A stretch of 64,000 bases of DNA, taken from the NCBI RefSeq assembly GCF_025244905.1, contig NZ_CP104285.1, positions 620,001 through 684,000 on the forward strand, given 5' to 3'. The DNA comes from Enterobacter mori (GTDB lineage Bacteria > Pseudomonadota > Gammaproteobacteria > Enterobacterales > Enterobacteriaceae). The position numbers and the translations under genes were made by a program. Shown piece by piece: positions 38,984 through 50,778 of the stretch; the first letter of the stretch is position 1; the number at the start of each line of letters is the position of its first letter. The notes beneath the pieces were generated by a model that saw only the letters and a list, made by a program, of their open reading frames with translations, was not told the origin of the DNA and made no database searches.

Positions 38984-39526
38984 AATGGTGCGGCCGAACT
39001 GCTCGTTTAGCACTTCGCCCATTGCCAGGTAGATAGCGCTTGCGCCGCACACCAGGCCAATCCAGCCCGCAACGTGTACGATGCCTTCGTTATCCACCAG
39101 GTGGCCGATGGCCAGCAGGGCGAACAGCACGGTCAGGCTCAGGAAGACGAACTGCAGTGCGCGGTTACCTTTCAGGGTGCCGAAGAACATGAACAGGGTA
39201 AACACGCCCCACAGACCCAGGTAAACGCCCAGGAAATGCGCGTTTGCCGCGTCTGCCAGGCCCATTTTAGGCAGCAGCAGAATGGCAACCAGCGTCAGCC
39301 AGAAAGAGCCGTAGGAGGTAAAGGCGGTTAAGCCGAAGGTGTTGCCTTTCTTATATTCCAGCAGGCCCGCGAAGATTTGCGCGATACCGCCGTAAAAAAT
39401 GCCCATCGCCAGAATAATGCCATCCATCGGGAACATCCCGATGTTATGCAGGTTCAGCAGGATAGTGGTCATGCCAAAACCCATCAGGCCCAGCGGAGCC
39501 GGATTAGCCAACTTAGTGTTGCCCAT
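38960..39526 (-). CDS. satP: Acetate/succinate:H+ symporter SatP
   Basis: A 188-residue AceTr (GPR1/FUN34/YaaH) family membrane protein with six helices. The signature NPAPLGLMGFG is at residues 8-18 and MGIFYGGIAQIFAGLLEYKK follows. In E. coli it carries acetate and succinate with protons and forms a hexameric channel-like complex. The length equals E. coli. Its 3' end overlaps the MFS gene on the other strand. It is directly beside dnaK here; yaaW and yaaI are missing. Confidence 0.95.
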   Translation of the reverse strand: MGNTKLANPAPLGLMGFGMTTILLNLHNIGMFPMDGIILAMGIFYGGIAQIFAGLLEYKKGNTFGLTAFTSYGSFWLTLVAILLLPKMGLADAANAHFLGVYLGLWGVFTLFMFFGTLKGNRALQFVFLSLTVLFALLAIGHLVDNEGIVHVAGWIGLVCGASAIYLAMGEVLNEQFGRTILPIGEKH

Positions 39527-39822
39527 AAGTCCTCAAAAAAATCATCATTTATATGGTGAAATGGTTAAACCCGCGTCAATACTCCCTGACGGGGCGCGGC
39601 ATAATAAGGGGCGCAATCGATGCCGTCTATGATCTCATCAGGGGGAAATTAAAATTTTTTTTATACGTCCCCCTTGATGGATGCGGTTGCGACCCCATCT
39701 TGTAAGCAACCGCAGTGTGTGGACCTGAAAAAAATCAAATCTGGGCAGTTGAAAAAGCACGTTCTGCCCTTATTACAGGTACACAACCACATGTTGACTG
39801 AATTTTTAGTGGAGACGTTTAG
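39527..39822. other. satP-dnaK spacer
   Basis: 296 bp holding the satP promoter on the left and the dnaK control region on the right. A long T-run at about 39653-39661 precedes the heat-shock promoter. No separate gene is visible. Confidence 0.7.
39671..39698 (+). promoter_or_regulatory. Sigma-32 heat-shock promoter of dnaKJ
   Basis: CCCTTGA (39671-39677) and CCCCAT (39693-39698) with a 15-bp spacer match the heat-shock promoter of E. coli dnaK P1 and the sigma-32 consensus. It lies about 120 bp before dnaK. Confidence 0.9.
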
Positions 39823-41736
39823 ATGGGTAAAATTATTGGTATCGACCTGGGTACTACCAACTCTTGTGTAGCGATTATGGATGGCACTACTGCACGTGTG
39901 CTGGAGAACGCCGAGGGCGATCGCACCACGCCTTCTATCATTGCTTATACCCAGGATGGTGAAACTCTGGTTGGTCAGCCGGCTAAACGTCAGGCAGTGA
40001 CAAACCCGCAAAACACCCTGTTTGCGATCAAACGCCTGATTGGCCGCCGCTTCCAGGACGAAGAAGTTCAGCGTGACGTTTCTATCATGCCTTACAAAAT
40101 CATCGCGGCAGATAACGGCGATGCATGGCTTGATGTGAAAGGCACCAAAACGGCACCACCGCAGATCTCTGCTGAAGTGCTGAAGAAAATGAAGAAAACC
40201 GCTGAAGATTACCTGGGTGAGCCGGTAACTGAAGCTGTTATCACCGTACCTGCATACTTCAACGATGCTCAGCGTCAGGCAACCAAAGATGCTGGCCGTA
40301 TCGCAGGTCTGGAAGTAAAACGTATCATCAACGAACCAACCGCGGCTGCACTGGCTTACGGTCTGGATAAAGAAGTTGGCAACCGTACTATCGCGGTTTA
40401 CGACCTGGGTGGTGGTACTTTCGATATCTCTATTATCGAAATCGACGAAGTTGACGGCGAAAAAACCTTCGAAGTTCTGGCAACCAACGGTGATACCCAC
40501 CTGGGTGGTGAAGACTTCGATACCCGTCTGATCAACTACCTCGTTGACGAGTTCAAGAAAGATCAGGGCATTGACCTGCGTAACGATCCGTTGGCCATGC
40601 AGCGCCTGAAAGAAGCCGCTGAGAAAGCGAAGATCGAGCTGTCTTCCGCTCAGCAGACCGACGTGAACCTGCCGTACATCACTGCAGACGCGACCGGTCC
40701 TAAACACATGAACATCAAAGTGACCCGTGCGAAACTGGAAAGCCTGGTAGAAGACCTGGTGAACCGTTCTATCGAGCCGCTGAAAGTTGCACTGCAGGAC
40801 GCTGGCCTGTCCGTATCCGATATCCAGGACGTTATCCTGGTGGGTGGTCAGACCCGTATGCCAATGGTTCAGAAGAAAGTCGCTGAATTCTTTGGTAAAG
40901 AGCCACGTAAAGACGTTAACCCGGACGAAGCGGTAGCAATCGGTGCTGCGGTTCAGGGTGGCGTACTGACCGGTGAAGTGAAAGACGTACTGCTGCTGGA
41001 CGTTACCCCGCTGTCTCTGGGTATCGAAACCATGGGCGGTGTGATGACTGCGCTCATCAACAAAAACACCACCATCCCGACGAAACACAGCCAGGTGTTC
41101 TCTACCGCTGAAGACAACCAGTCTGCGGTAACCATCCATGTGATTCAGGGTGAGCGTAAGCGTGCGGCGGATAACAAATCTCTGGGTCAGTTCAACCTGG
41201 ACGGTATCAACCCGGCACCGCGCGGCATGCCGCAGATCGAAGTCACCTTCGACATCGATGCTGACGGTATCCTGCACGTGTCTGCGAAAGACAAAAACAG
41301 CGGTAAAGAGCAGAAGATCACCATCAAGGCATCTTCTGGCCTGAACGAAGCGGAAATCGAAAAAATGGTTCGTGATGCTGAAGCTAACGCGGAATCCGAC
41401 CGTAAATTCGAAGAGCTGGTTCAGACCCGCAACCAGGGTGACCATCTCCTGCACAGCACCCGTAAGCAGGTTGAAGAAGCTGGCGATAAACTGCCAGCGG
41501 AAGACAAGACTGCTATCGAAGCTGCACTGACTGCGCTGGAATCCTCACTGAAAGGTGAAGATAAAGCGGATATCGAAGCGAAGATGCAGGAGCTGGCGCA
41601 GGCTTCCCAGAAGCTGGTGGAAATCGCTCAGCAGCAGCACGCTCAACAGCAGGCGGGCGCTGATGCATCTGCGAACAACGCGAAAGACGACGACGTTGTC
41701 GACGCTGAGTTCGAAGAAGTGAAAGACAAAAAATAA
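39823..41736 (+). CDS. dnaK: Hsp70 chaperone DnaK
   Basis: A 637-residue Hsp70. The N-terminal ATPase starts [19 protein letters not shown] and has [15 protein letters not shown] and [13 protein letters not shown]. The linker [19 protein letters not shown] joins it to the peptide-binding domain, with a helical lid and a C-terminus ending [11 protein letters not shown]. Works with DnaJ and GrpE and down-regulates sigma-32. Start has GTGGAGACG upstream. dnaJ follows after 84 bp containing a hairpin. Confidence 0.99.
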   Translation: MGKIIGIDLGTTNSCVAIMDGTTARVLENAEGDRTTPSIIAYTQDGETLVGQPAKRQAVTNPQNTLFAIKRLIGRRFQDEEVQRDVSIMPYKIIAADNGDAWLDVKGTKTAPPQISAEVLKKMKKTAEDYLGEPVTEAVITVPAYFNDAQRQATKDAGRIAGLEVKRIINEPTAAALAYGLDKEVGNRTIAVYDLGGGTFDISIIEIDEVDGEKTFEVLATNGDTHLGGEDFDTRLINYLVDEFKKDQGIDLRNDPLAMQRLKEAAEKAKIELSSAQQTDVNLPYITADATGPKHMNIKVTRAKLESLVEDLVNRSIEPLKVALQDAGLSVSDIQDVILVGGQTRMPMVQKKVAEFFGKEPRKDVNPDEAVAIGAAVQGGVLTGEVKDVLLLDVTPLSLGIETMGGVMTALINKNTTIPTKHSQVFSTAEDNQSAVTIHVIQGERKRAADNKSLGQFNLDGINPAPRGMPQIEVTFDIDADGILHVSAKDKNSGKEQKITIKASSGLNEAEIEKMVRDAEANAESDRKFEELVQTRNQGDHLLHSTRKQVEEAGDKLPAEDKTAIEAALTALESSLKGEDKADIEAKMQELAQASQKLVEIAQQQHAQQQAGADASANNAKDDDVVDAEFEEVKDKK

Positions 41737-41761
41737 TCGCCCTTTGAACGGGTAATTACTG

Positions 41762-41794
41762 GCACGGGCGAAGAGGTTTCCTCTCCGCCCGTGC
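41762..41794 (+). other. Stem-loop in the dnaK-dnaJ spacer
   Basis: GCACGGGCG (41762-41770) and CGCCCGTGC (41786-41794) pair perfectly; GAGG and CCTC pair inside around TTT. No T-run follows, so it is not a strong terminator; it may set the dnaK:dnaJ ratio or process the mRNA. In E. coli this spacer overlaps the reported small RNA tpke11. Confidence 0.7.
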
Positions 41795-41820
41795 ACGCAT
41801 GTTAGGGGCAGATAAAAAAG

Positions 41821-42966
41821 ATGGCTAAGCAAGACTATTACGAGATTTTAGGCGTTTCCAAAACAGCGGAAGAGCGTGAAATCAAAAAGGCGTATAAGCG
41901 CCTGGCCATGAAATTCCACCCGGACCGTAACCAGGGTGATAAAGAGGCTGAAGCCAAATTTAAAGAGATCAAAGAAGCCTACGAAGTTCTGACCGATGCA
42001 CAAAAACGTGCGGCCTATGACCAGTATGGTCACGCAGCCTTTGAGCAGGGCGGCATGGGTGGCGGTGGATTCGGTGGCGGCGGCTTTGGCGGTGGCGCTG
42101 ATTTCAGCGATATCTTTGGCGATGTATTCGGCGACATCTTCGGCGGTGGGCGTGGTCGTCAGCGTGCAGCGCGCGGTGCAGACCTGCGCTATAACATGGA
42201 CCTGACGCTGGAAGAGGCCGTTCGCGGTGTCACCAAAGAGATCCGCATCCCGACGCTGGAAGAGTGTGACGTTTGCCATGGCAGCGGCGCGAAAGCGGGT
42301 ACGCAGCCACAGACCTGTCCAACCTGTCACGGTTCCGGTCAGGTGCAGATGCGCCAGGGCTTCTTCGCGGTGCAGCAGGCCTGTCCGCATTGTCACGGTC
42401 GCGGTACGCTGATTAAAGATCCGTGCACCAAATGCCACGGCCACGGTCGCGTTGAGAAAACGAAAACCCTGTCCGTTAAAATCCCGGCTGGCGTTGATAC
42501 GGGCGACCGCATCCGTCTGGCAGGTGAAGGCGAAGCGGGCGAGCATGGCGCGCCAGCAGGCGATCTGTACGTTCAGGTTCAGGTGAAGCAGCACGCGATT
42601 TTTGAGCGTGAAGGCAACAACCTGTACTGCGAAGTGCCTATCAACTTCGCGATGGCGGCGCTGGGCGGTGAAATCGAAGTGCCAACGCTGGATGGTCGCG
42701 TGAACCTGAAAGTGCCAGGCGAAACCCAGACCGGTAAGCTGTTCCGCATGCGCGGGAAAGGCGTTAAATCCGTTCGCGGTGGTGCGCAGGGTGACCTGCT
42801 GTGCCGCGTCGTTGTGGAAACGCCGGTTGGCCTGAACGACAAGCAGAAACAGCTGTTGAAAGAGCTGCAGGAAAGCTTTGGCGGCCCGACGGGTGAGAAA
42901 AACAGCCCGCGCTCCAAAAGCTTCTTCGATGGCGTCAAAAAATTCTTCGATGATTTAACGCGCTAA
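41821..42966 (+). CDS. dnaJ: Hsp40 co-chaperone DnaJ
   Basis: A 381-residue type I Hsp40. The J domain (1-70) has the HPD motif in [15 protein letters not shown] glycine/phenylalanine-rich stretch (about 75-105) follows. The zinc domain has four CxxCxGxG repeats: [24 protein letters not shown] and CTKCHGHG. The C-terminal substrate-binding domains complete it. It is slightly longer than E. coli DnaJ (376), chiefly in the Gly-rich part. Terminator follows. Confidence 0.98.
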   Translation: MAKQDYYEILGVSKTAEEREIKKAYKRLAMKFHPDRNQGDKEAEAKFKEIKEAYEVLTDAQKRAAYDQYGHAAFEQGGMGGGGFGGGGFGGGADFSDIFGDVFGDIFGGGRGRQRAARGADLRYNMDLTLEEAVRGVTKEIRIPTLEECDVCHGSGAKAGTQPQTCPTCHGSGQVQMRQGFFAVQQACPHCHGRGTLIKDPCTKCHGHGRVEKTKTLSVKIPAGVDTGDRIRLAGEGEAGEHGAPAGDLYVQVQVKQHAIFEREGNNLYCEVPINFAMAALGGEIEVPTLDGRVNLKVPGETQTGKLFRMRGKGVKSVRGGAQGDLLCRVVVETPVGLNDKQKQLLKELQESFGGPTGEKNSPRSKSFFDGVKKFFDDLTR

Positions 42967-42989
42967 TCCGTTAGCTGTTAAGTGTCCTT

Positions 42990-43020
42990 AAAAAGCCCGG
43001 AAGCGATTCCGGGCTTTTTC
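42990..43020 (+). terminator. Terminator after dnaJ
   Basis: AAAAAGCCCGGAA (42990-43002), loop GCGA, TTCCGGGCTTTTT (43007-43019): a perfect 13-bp stem ending in a T-run. Confidence 0.95.
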
Positions 43021-43139
43021 TATTTGGAGATATAGTTCGGTAAAACTGAATCTATACTCAACATTAATCTGTTTTTGCCGAGTTGTTTGGCTTGGTATTA
43101 TGGTTTTATCGAGGTATTGTTGTAAAAGAGAGAACTTAA

Positions 43140-44315
43140 ATGAAATTACTACACCGTTTCTTTAGCAGTGAAGCGTCCGGTGGCGTGATCCTGATTATTG
43201 CTGCTGCTGCCGCGATGGTGTTGGCGAACTTAGGATTAACGCGCGATCTCTACCATGCATTTCTGGAAACGCCCGTTGAGCTGAAGGTCGGGGCGCTGGA
43301 AATCAACAAGAACATGCTGCTGTGGATCAACGATGCGCTGATGGCGGTGTTTTTCCTGCTCGTCGGGCTTGAGGTCAAGCGTGAACTGGTATCGGGCTCG
43401 CTTGCCAGCCGCCAGCGTGCCGCATTCCCGGTGATTGCCGCGCTCGGTGGGATGGTCGTTCCGGCGCTGCTCTTCCTGGCCTTCACCTGGCAGGATCCGA
43501 TGGCGCGCCACGGCTGGGCTATTCCGGCCGCGACGGATATCGCCTTTGCGCTCGGGGTATTAGCCCTGCTGGGTAGCCGCGTGCCGGTGGCGCTAAAAAT
43601 CTTCCTGATGGCGCTGGCGATCATCGATGACCTTGGCGCCATCGTCATTATCGCGCTGTTCTATACCAGCGATCTGTCAATCCTGTCGCTGAGCGTGGCC
43701 GCTGGGGCGATTGCGGTGCTGGCGCTACTGAACATCTTCAATGTTCGCCGCATTGGCATTTATATCCTGGTAGGAATGGTGCTCTGGACGGCGGTGTTGA
43801 AATCGGGTGTGCATGCCACGCTGGCGGGCGTTATTGTAGGCTTCCTTGTGCCGCTTAAGCCGCAGGATGGCAAATCTCCTGCAAAACAGCTGGAGCATGT
43901 GCTGCATCCGTGGGTGGCCTTTATGATCCTGCCGCTGTTTGCGTTTGCCAACGCGGGCGTTTCCCTCAGCGGCGTGACGCTGGACGGGCTGACGTCCGTG
44001 CTGCCGCTGGGCATCATTGCTGGCCTGTTTATCGGTAAGCCATTGGGGATCAGCCTCTTTTGCTGGCTGGCGATTAAACTGAAGCTGGCGTCTTTGCCTT
44101 ATGGCACCACGTTTAAGCAGATTATGGCCGTGGGGGTGCTCTGCGGAATCGGGTTTACCATGTCGATCTTTATCTCGACGCTGGCATTTGGCGCGCATGC
44201 GCCTGAGCTTATCGTCTGGGCGAAACTCGGCATTCTCATCGGGTCATTACTGGCCGCCGTAATGGGTTATACCTTGTTGAAGGTGAAATTGTCCGGACAG
44301 GCCGTTCAGGCATAA
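43140..44315 (+). CDS. nhaA: Na+/H+ antiporter NhaA
   Basis: A 391-residue 12-helix antiporter exchanging Na+ or Li+ for two protons, active at alkaline pH. The ion-binding aspartates D163 and D164 lie in [15 protein letters not shown], and D133 in [11 protein letters not shown]. The C-terminal [12 protein letters not shown] tail differs slightly in length from E. coli (388). A short AT-rich spacer separates it from dnaJ; the K-12 hokC/sokC and insL genes are absent here. Confidence 0.97.
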   Translation: MKLLHRFFSSEASGGVILIIAAAAAMVLANLGLTRDLYHAFLETPVELKVGALEINKNMLLWINDALMAVFFLLVGLEVKRELVSGSLASRQRAAFPVIAALGGMVVPALLFLAFTWQDPMARHGWAIPAATDIAFALGVLALLGSRVPVALKIFLMALAIIDDLGAIVIIALFYTSDLSILSLSVAAGAIAVLALLNIFNVRRIGIYILVGMVLWTAVLKSGVHATLAGVIVGFLVPLKPQDGKSPAKQLEHVLHPWVAFMILPLFAFANAGVSLSGVTLDGLTSVLPLGIIAGLFIGKPLGISLFCWLAIKLKLASLPYGTTFKQIMAVGVLCGIGFTMSIFISTLAFGAHAPELIVWAKLGILIGSLLAAVMGYTLLKVKLSGQAVQA

Positions 44316-44373
44316 CGGAATACCGGGAGGAGGCGATCCTTCTCCCGAAACACACTCAAGGAGCGAAGACGCG

Positions 44374-45273
44374 ATGTCTCATTTGAATTACAACCATCTT
44401 TACTACTTCTGGCACGTCTATAGACAGGGCTCGGTGGTGGGTGCTGCAGAGGCGCTCTACCTGACGCCGCAAACCATCACCGGGCAAATCAAGGCGCTGG
44501 AAGAACGTCTGCAGGGCAAGCTGTTCAAGCGCAAAGGGCGCGGCATTGAACCCAGCGAACTGGGCGAGCTGGTGTTTCGCTATGCGGACAAGATGTTCAC
44601 CCTGAGTCAGGAGATGCTGGACATCGTTAACTACCGCAAAGAGTCGAATCTGCTCTTTGACGTGGGCGTGGCGGATGCGCTGTCGAAACGGCTGGTGAGC
44701 GGCGTGCTTGATGCGGCGGTAGTCGAAGACGAGCAAATCCACCTGCGCTGCTTTGAATCCACTCACGAGATGCTGCTGGAACAGCTGAGCCAGCATAAGC
44801 TGGACATGATTATCTCGGACTGCCCGATCGACTCCACCCAGCAGGAAGGGCTGTTCTCAGTAAAAATTGGCGAATGCGGCGTCAGCTTCTGGTGCATTAA
44901 TCCGCCACCGGAGAAACCGTTCCCCGCGTGCCTGGAAGAGCGTCGCCTGCTGGTGCCGGGAAGGCGTTCCATGCTCGGACGCAAGCTGTTGAACTGGTTT
45001 AACTCGCAGGGGCTGAACGTGGAGATACTCGGTGAGTTCGACGATGCGGCGCTAATGAAAGCCTTTGGCGAAGCGCATAACGCGATCTTCGTTGCGCCAA
45101 CGCTGTACGCGCACGATCTCTACTCAGACGACAAGATTACGGAGATTGGCAGGGTAGATAACGTGATGGAGGAGTACCACGCGATATTCGCCGAAAGAAT
45201 GATTCAGCACCCGGCGGTGCAGCGTATCTGCAACCGTGATTACTCGGCACTGTTTACGCCACCGGCAATCTGA
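44374..45273 (+). CDS. nhaR: LysR-family activator of nhaA, NhaR
   Basis: A 299-residue LysR-type activator that turns on nhaA in response to Na+. The winged helix-turn-helix at about 1-65 contains [20 protein letters not shown] and [15 protein letters not shown]. The effector domain follows ([16 protein letters not shown]). It is 58 bp downstream of nhaA on the same strand, as in E. coli, with CAAGGAG before the ATG. A terminator shared with rpsT lies after it. Confidence 0.96.
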   Translation: MSHLNYNHLYYFWHVYRQGSVVGAAEALYLTPQTITGQIKALEERLQGKLFKRKGRGIEPSELGELVFRYADKMFTLSQEMLDIVNYRKESNLLFDVGVADALSKRLVSGVLDAAVVEDEQIHLRCFESTHEMLLEQLSQHKLDMIISDCPIDSTQQEGLFSVKIGECGVSFWCINPPPEKPFPACLEERRLLVPGRRSMLGRKLLNWFNSQGLNVEILGEFDDAALMKAFGEAHNAIFVAPTLYAHDLYSDDKITEIGRVDNVMEEYHAIFAERMIQHPAVQRICNRDYSALFTPPAI

Positions 45274-45279
45274 AGGCAT

Positions 45280-45309
45280 AAAAAAACCCGCGTTAAGCGG
45301 GTTCTTTAA
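45280..45309. terminator. Terminator between nhaR and rpsT
   Basis: AACCCGC (45285-45291), loop GTTAA, GCGGGTT (45297-45303), with an A-run on the left that becomes the T-run for rpsT, and TTCTTT on the right. Confidence 0.88.
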
Positions 45310-45330
45310 ACAAGCAACAACAAGTAGCGA

Positions 45331-45921
<591 letters not shown>

Positions 45922-46848
45922 ATGAAGCTGATACGCGGCATACATAATCTCAGCAAAGCCCCGCATGGGTGCGTGCTGACCATTGGTAATTTCGACGGCG
46001 TGCATCGTGGTCATCAGGCGCTGTTGCAGGGATTGCGTAAAGAAGGGGAGGCCCGGGGCCTGCCCGTTGTGGTGATGATTTTTGAGCCGCAGCCGCTTGA
46101 GCTGTTTGCGGGCGAAAAGTCTCCCGCCCGCCTGACTCGCCTGCGCGAGAAATTGCGCTATCTGGCAGAGTCCGGCGTGGACTACGTATTGTGCGTGCGT
46201 TTCGATCGCCGCTTTGCCGCGCTGACAGCACAAACGTTTGTCAGCGACCTGCTGGTGAAGCGTCTTGGTGTGCAGTTTCTTGCTGTGGGTGATGATTTCC
46301 GCTTTGGCGCTGGTCGTCAGGGCGATTTCTTGCTATTACAGAAGGCTGGTCTGGAGTACGGTTTTGACGTCACCAGCGCGATGACCTTCTGTGAAGGCGG
46401 CGTGCGCGTCAGCAGCACGGCGGTACGCCAGGCACTGGCCAATGATGAACTGGATACCGCAGAAAACTTGCTGGGTCATCCGTTCACCATCTCTGGTCGC
46501 GTGGTGCATGGCGATGCGCTGGGCCGCACGATAGGTTTCCCGACGGCGAATATACCGCTGCGTCGTCAGGTTTCCCCGGTTAAAGGGGTCTATGCGGTGG
46601 AAGTGGCAGGTCTGGGCGATAAGCCGTTTTACGGCGTCGCCAACATTGGCACCCGTCCTACCGTTGCCGGTGTGCGTCAACAGTTAGAAGTGCACCTGCT
46701 GGACGTTGTAATGGACCTTTATGGTCGCCATATAGATGTAATACTGCGTAAAAAGATACGCAACGAGCAGCGATTTGGTTCGCTGGATGAACTCAAAGCG
46801 CAAATTGCGCGAGATGAATTGACGGCCCGCGAGTTTTTTGGGCTTTAG
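45922..46848 (+). CDS. ribF: Bifunctional riboflavin kinase/FAD synthetase RibF
   Basis: A 308-residue enzyme making FMN then FAD. The N-terminal nucleotidyltransferase domain has TIGNFDGVHRGHQALL (HxGH) and the GDDFRFGAGRQGD segment. The C-terminal kinase domain has GRTIGFPTANIPL and GVANIGTRPTV. The C-terminus ends at FFGL, a few residues shorter than E. coli. First gene of the ribF-ileS-lspA-fkpB-ispH run; the ATG has only a weak ribosome site. Confidence 0.96.
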   Translation: MKLIRGIHNLSKAPHGCVLTIGNFDGVHRGHQALLQGLRKEGEARGLPVVVMIFEPQPLELFAGEKSPARLTRLREKLRYLAESGVDYVLCVRFDRRFAALTAQTFVSDLLVKRLGVQFLAVGDDFRFGAGRQGDFLLLQKAGLEYGFDVTSAMTFCEGGVRVSSTAVRQALANDELDTAENLLGHPFTISGRVVHGDALGRTIGFPTANIPLRRQVSPVKGVYAVEVAGLGDKPFYGVANIGTRPTVAGVRQQLEVHLLDVVMDLYGRHIDVILRKKIRNEQRFGSLDELKAQIARDELTAREFFGL

Positions 46849-46893
46849 AACCGGCTTAACTGCCTACGTGATAAATACGGAACCGAGAATCTG

Positions 46894-49710
46894 ATGAGTG
46901 ACTATAAATCAACCCTGAATTTGCCGGAAACAGGGTTCCCGATGCGCGGCGATCTCGCCAAGCGTGAACCGGGAATGCTGGCGCGTTGGACCGATGATGA
47001 CCTGTACGGCATCATTCGTGCAGCCAAAAAAGGCAAAAAAACCTTCATTCTGCATGATGGCCCTCCATATGCGAATGGCAGCATTCATATTGGTCACTCG
47101 GTTAACAAGATTCTGAAAGACATTATCGTGAAGTCCAAAGGACTCGCGGGATATGACTCGCCTTACGTTCCGGGCTGGGACTGCCACGGTCTGCCCATCG
47201 AGCTGAAAGTGGAGCAAGAGTTTGGCAAGCCGGGTGAGAAGTTCACCGCCGCCGAGTTCCGTGCGAAGTGCCGCGAATACGCCGCTACGCAGGTTGACGG
47301 TCAGCGCGCTGACTTCATCCGTCTGGGCGTGCTGGGCGACTGGTCGCACCCGTACCTGACCATGGACTTCAAAACCGAAGCCAACATTATCCGTGCGCTG
47401 GGTAAAATCATCGGTAACGGACACCTGCACAAAGGCGCGAAGCCGGTGCACTGGTGCGTGGACTGCCGCTCTGCGCTGGCAGAAGCGGAAGTGGAGTATT
47501 ACGACAAAACGTCTCCCTCTATCGACGTGGCGTTCCATGCCGTCGATCAGGATGCGGTGAAGGCTAAATTTGGCGTCTCTGCCGTTAACGGCCCGATCTC
47601 TCTGGTGATCTGGACCACCACCCCGTGGACCCTTCCTGCGAACCGCGCGATCTCCCTGTCCGGTGAGTTCGAATACGCGCTGGTGCAGATTGACGGTCAG
47701 GCGGTTATCCTGGCGAAAGATCTGGTTGAAAGCGTGCTTAAACGCGCGCACATCGCTGACTACACCGTGCTGGGCACCGTGAAAGGCGACGCGCTGGAAC
47801 TGATGCGCTTCAAGCACCCGTTCCTGGACTTCGACGTTCCGGCGATCCTGGGCGACCACGTGACGCTGGAAGCGGGTACCGGTGCGGTACATACCGCCGG
47901 TGGCCACGGTCCTGACGACTACAACATCAGCCTGAAATACGGTCTGGAAATCGCTAACCCGGTTGGCCCGGACGGCTCTTACCTGCCGGGCACCTACCCG
48001 GCGCTGGACGGTATCAACGTCTTCAAAGCGAACGACATTATCGTCGACATGCTGCGCACCAGCGGCGCGCTGCTGCACGTTGAAAAAATGCAGCACAGCT
48101 ATCCGTGCTGCTGGCGCCACAAGTCGCCGATCATCTTCCGTGCGACCCCGCAGTGGTTCGTCAGCATGGATCAGAAAGGCCTGCGCGAGCAGTCTCTGAA
48201 AGAGATCAAAGGCGTGCAGTGGATCCCGGACTGGGGCCAGGCGCGTATCGAATCCATGGTGGCTAACCGTCCTGACTGGTGTATCTCCCGTCAGCGTACC
48301 TGGGGCGTGCCGATGTCTCTGTTCGTGCATAAAGAGACGCAGGAGCTGCACCCGAACACGCTGGAACTGATGGAAGAAGTGGCGAAGCGCGTCGAAGTTG
48401 ACGGCATTCAGGCGTGGTGGGATCTCGACTCCCGCGACATCCTGGGCGCTGACGCAGACAACTACGAAAAAGTGCCGGATACCCTGGACGTGTGGTTCGA
48501 CTCCGGGTCTACCCACTCCTCCGTGGTTGATGTGCGTCCTGAGTTTGCCGGTCACGCTGCCGATATGTATCTGGAAGGTTCTGACCAACACCGCGGCTGG
48601 TTCATGTCATCTCTGATGATCTCTACCGCCATGAAGGGTAAAGCACCTTACCGTCAGGTACTGACTCACGGCTTCACCGTGGATGGCCAGGGCCGTAAGA
48701 TGTCCAAATCTATCGGTAACACCGTTTCTCCACAGGATGTGATGAACAAGCTGGGCGCAGATATTCTGCGTCTGTGGGTGGCGTCGACCGACTACACCGG
48801 CGAAATGGCGGTGTCTGACGAGATCCTGAAACGCGCTGCCGACAGCTATCGTCGTATCCGTAACACCGCGCGCTTCCTGCTGGCGAACCTGAACGGGTTC
48901 GATCCGGCAAAAGACATGGTGAAACCGGAAGAGATGGTCGTGCTGGACCGCTGGGCGGTAGGCTGTGCGAAAGCGGCGCAGGACGATATCCTGAAAGCCT
49001 ATGAGTCTTACGACTTCCACGAAGTGGTGCAGCGCCTGATGCGCTTCTGCTCCATTGAGATGGGCTCGTTCTACCTCGACATCATCAAAGACCGCCAGTA
49101 CACCGCGAAAGCGGAAAGCCGGGCGCGTCGTAGCTGCCAGACCGCGCTGTTCCACATCGCAGAAGCGCTGGTGCGCTGGATGGCACCGATCATGTCCTTC
49201 ACCGCAGATGAAATCTGGGGCTACCTGCCGGGCGACCGTGAGAAGTATGTCTTCACGGGCGAGTGGTACGAAGGTCTGTTCGACCTCTCCAGCACCGAAG
49301 CAATGAACGATGCCTTCTGGGACGAGCTGCTGAAAGTGCGCGGCGAAGTGAACAAGGTTATCGAGCAGGCGCGTGCTGACAAGAAAGTCGGCGGCTCTCT
49401 GGAAGCGGCAGTCACGCTGTACGCGGAACCTGAGCTGGCGGCTAAACTGACCGCGCTGGGCGATGAATTACGATTTGTCCTGTTGACCTCCGGTGCGAAA
49501 GTTGCGGATTATGCCGAGGCTTCTGCTGATGCTCAGCAGAGCGAACTGCTCAAAGGACTGAAGGTCGCGCTGAGCAAAGCCGACGGTGAGAAATGCCCGC
49601 GCTGCTGGCATTACACTACCGATGTCGGCCAGGTGGCGGAACACGCAGACATCTGCGGACGCTGTGTAAGCAACGTCGCCGGTGACGGCGAAAAACGTAA
49701 GTTTGCCTGA
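46894..49710 (+). CDS. ileS: Isoleucyl-tRNA synthetase IleS
   Basis: A 938-residue class I synthetase. The HIGH motif is in [18 protein letters not shown] and KMSKS in [10 protein letters not shown]. The inserted CP1 editing domain (about 180-400) contains [13 protein letters not shown] and [13 protein letters not shown]-terminal zinc cysteines are in CPRCWHYT and CGRC. Standard bacterial type. Overlaps lspA by one base (TGATG). Confidence 0.98.
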   Translation: MSDYKSTLNLPETGFPMRGDLAKREPGMLARWTDDDLYGIIRAAKKGKKTFILHDGPPYANGSIHIGHSVNKILKDIIVKSKGLAGYDSPYVPGWDCHGLPIELKVEQEFGKPGEKFTAAEFRAKCREYAATQVDGQRADFIRLGVLGDWSHPYLTMDFKTEANIIRALGKIIGNGHLHKGAKPVHWCVDCRSALAEAEVEYYDKTSPSIDVAFHAVDQDAVKAKFGVSAVNGPISLVIWTTTPWTLPANRAISLSGEFEYALVQIDGQAVILAKDLVESVLKRAHIADYTVLGTVKGDALELMRFKHPFLDFDVPAILGDHVTLEAGTGAVHTAGGHGPDDYNISLKYGLEIANPVGPDGSYLPGTYPALDGINVFKANDIIVDMLRTSGALLHVEKMQHSYPCCWRHKSPIIFRATPQWFVSMDQKGLREQSLKEIKGVQWIPDWGQARIESMVANRPDWCISRQRTWGVPMSLFVHKETQELHPNTLELMEEVAKRVEVDGIQAWWDLDSRDILGADADNYEKVPDTLDVWFDSGSTHSSVVDVRPEFAGHAADMYLEGSDQHRGWFMSSLMISTAMKGKAPYRQVLTHGFTVDGQGRKMSKSIGNTVSPQDVMNKLGADILRLWVASTDYTGEMAVSDEILKRAADSYRRIRNTARFLLANLNGFDPAKDMVKPEEMVVLDRWAVGCAKAAQDDILKAYESYDFHEVVQRLMRFCSIEMGSFYLDIIKDRQYTAKAESRARRSCQTALFHIAEALVRWMAPIMSFTADEIWGYLPGDREKYVFTGEWYEGLFDLSSTEAMNDAFWDELLKVRGEVNKVIEQARADKKVGGSLEAAVTLYAEPELAAKLTALGDELRFVLLTSGAKVADYAEASADAQQSELLKGLKVALSKADGEKCPRCWHYTTDVGQVAEHADICGRCVSNVAGDGEKRKFA

Positions 49711-50210
49711 TGAGTAAAACTCTCTGTTCAACAGGACTGCGCTGGCTGTGGCTGGTGGTAGTGGTGCTGATTATCGATCTGGGCAGCAAGTTCCTGATCC
49801 TCCAGAATTTCGCTCTGGGGGATACGGTCCCGCTGTTCCCGTCGCTTAACCTGCACTATGCCCGCAACTACGGCGCGGCGTTCAGTTTCCTTGCCGACAG
49901 CGGTGGCTGGCAGCGCTGGTTCTTCGCGGGTATCGCTATCGGTATCTGCGTCGTGCTGGCGGTGCTGATGTACCGCTCGAAGGCCACGCAAAAGCTGAAT
50001 AATATCGCCTACGCGCTGATCATTGGCGGCGCGCTGGGCAACCTGTTTGACCGCCTGTGGCACGGCTTTGTGGTCGATATGATCGATTTCTATGTCGGCG
50101 ACTGGCACTTCGCGACCTTTAACCTCGCCGATAGCGCAATATGCGTTGGTGCGGCGTTAATCGTGCTGGAAGGCTTCTTGCCTAAACCGGCCGCGAAAGA
50201 ACAGGCGTAA
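49710..50210 (+). CDS. lspA: Lipoprotein signal peptidase LspA
   Basis: A 166-residue inner-membrane aspartyl protease that cleaves prolipoprotein signal peptides after lipidation. It has four helices. The catalytic aspartates lie in the [10 protein letters not shown] segment (D123 region) and in FNLADSAI (D141). [13 protein letters not shown] is another conserved block. Translation is coupled to ileS through the shared base. A REP pair follows. Confidence 0.96.
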   Translation: MSKTLCSTGLRWLWLVVVVLIIDLGSKFLILQNFALGDTVPLFPSLNLHYARNYGAAFSFLADSGGWQRWFFAGIAIGICVVLAVLMYRSKATQKLNNIAYALIIGGALGNLFDRLWHGFVVDMIDFYVGDWHFATFNLADSAICVGAALIVLEGFLPKPAAKEQA

Positions 50211-50218
50211 GCATCAAT

Positions 50219-50295
50219 GCCGGGTGGCGCTACGCTTACCCGGCCTACAGAACTTGTGGCCTCCCGTAGGCCCGGTAAGCGTAGCGCCACCGGGC
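50219..50295. repeat. BIME: inverted pair of REP elements in the lspA-fkpB spacer
   Basis: REP copies at 50219-50248 (GCCGGGTGGCGCTACGCTTA...) and 50266-50295 (GTAGGCCCGGTAAGCGTAGC...), opposite in orientation, inside the ileS-ispH gene run. The second copy has a GGCC-to-GGCCC type change in its arm. Confidence 0.86.
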
Positions 50296-50327
50296 AACAG
50301 GTGACCCAAAACAAGCGAGCAATTTGC

Positions 50328-50777
50328 ATGTCTAAATCCGTACAGAGCAACAGCGCGGTTCTCGTTCATTTCACGCTGAAGCTGGATGACGGCTCCACGG
50401 CCGAATCCACCCGCAACAATGGCAAACCGGCACTGTTTCGTCTGGGCGATACCTCACTTTCTGAAGGTCTTGAGCAACAGCTTCTGGGTCTGAAAGAGGG
50501 CGAGAAAAAGGCCTTTTCGCTGGAGCCGGATGCGGCATTTGGCGTGCCCAGCCCGGACCTGATCCAGTATTTCTCGCGCCGTGAGTTCATGGACGCGGGT
50601 GAACCGGAAATCGGGGCGATTATGCTCTTTACTGCTATGGACGGCAGCGAAATGCCTGGCGTGATCCGCGAAATCAACGGCGATTCTATCACCGTCGATT
50701 TCAACCATCCGCTTGCCGGGCGTACCGTTCATTTTGATGTCGAAGTGCTGGAGATCGATCCGGCACTGGAGGAGTAA
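50328..50777 (+). CDS. fkpB: FKBP-type peptidyl-prolyl isomerase FkpB (SlpA)
   Basis: A 149-residue SlyD-like FKBP isomerase: [17 protein letters not shown] at the N-terminus, [17 protein letters not shown], and the IF-domain region [12 protein letters not shown] near 100. No His-rich tail as in SlyD. I chose the ATG at 50328, which gives MSKSVQSN and the E. coli length; an upstream in-frame ATG lies inside the REP pair. One base separates its stop from ispH. Confidence 0.94.
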   Translation: MSKSVQSNSAVLVHFTLKLDDGSTAESTRNNGKPALFRLGDTSLSEGLEQQLLGLKEGEKKAFSLEPDAAFGVPSPDLIQYFSRREFMDAGEPEIGAIMLFTAMDGSEMPGVIREINGDSITVDFNHPLAGRTVHFDVEVLEIDPALEE

Positions 50778-50778
50778 A

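Noticed and set aside
39661..41454. 597-codon open frame antisense to dnaK
   Set aside because: Known artefact of dnaK codon bias; the composition (Phe/Val/His/Gln-rich) is that of an antisense translation.
46909..48591. 560-codon open frame antisense to ileS
   Set aside because: Covered by a conserved synthetase with HIGH and KMSKS motifs on the other strand.
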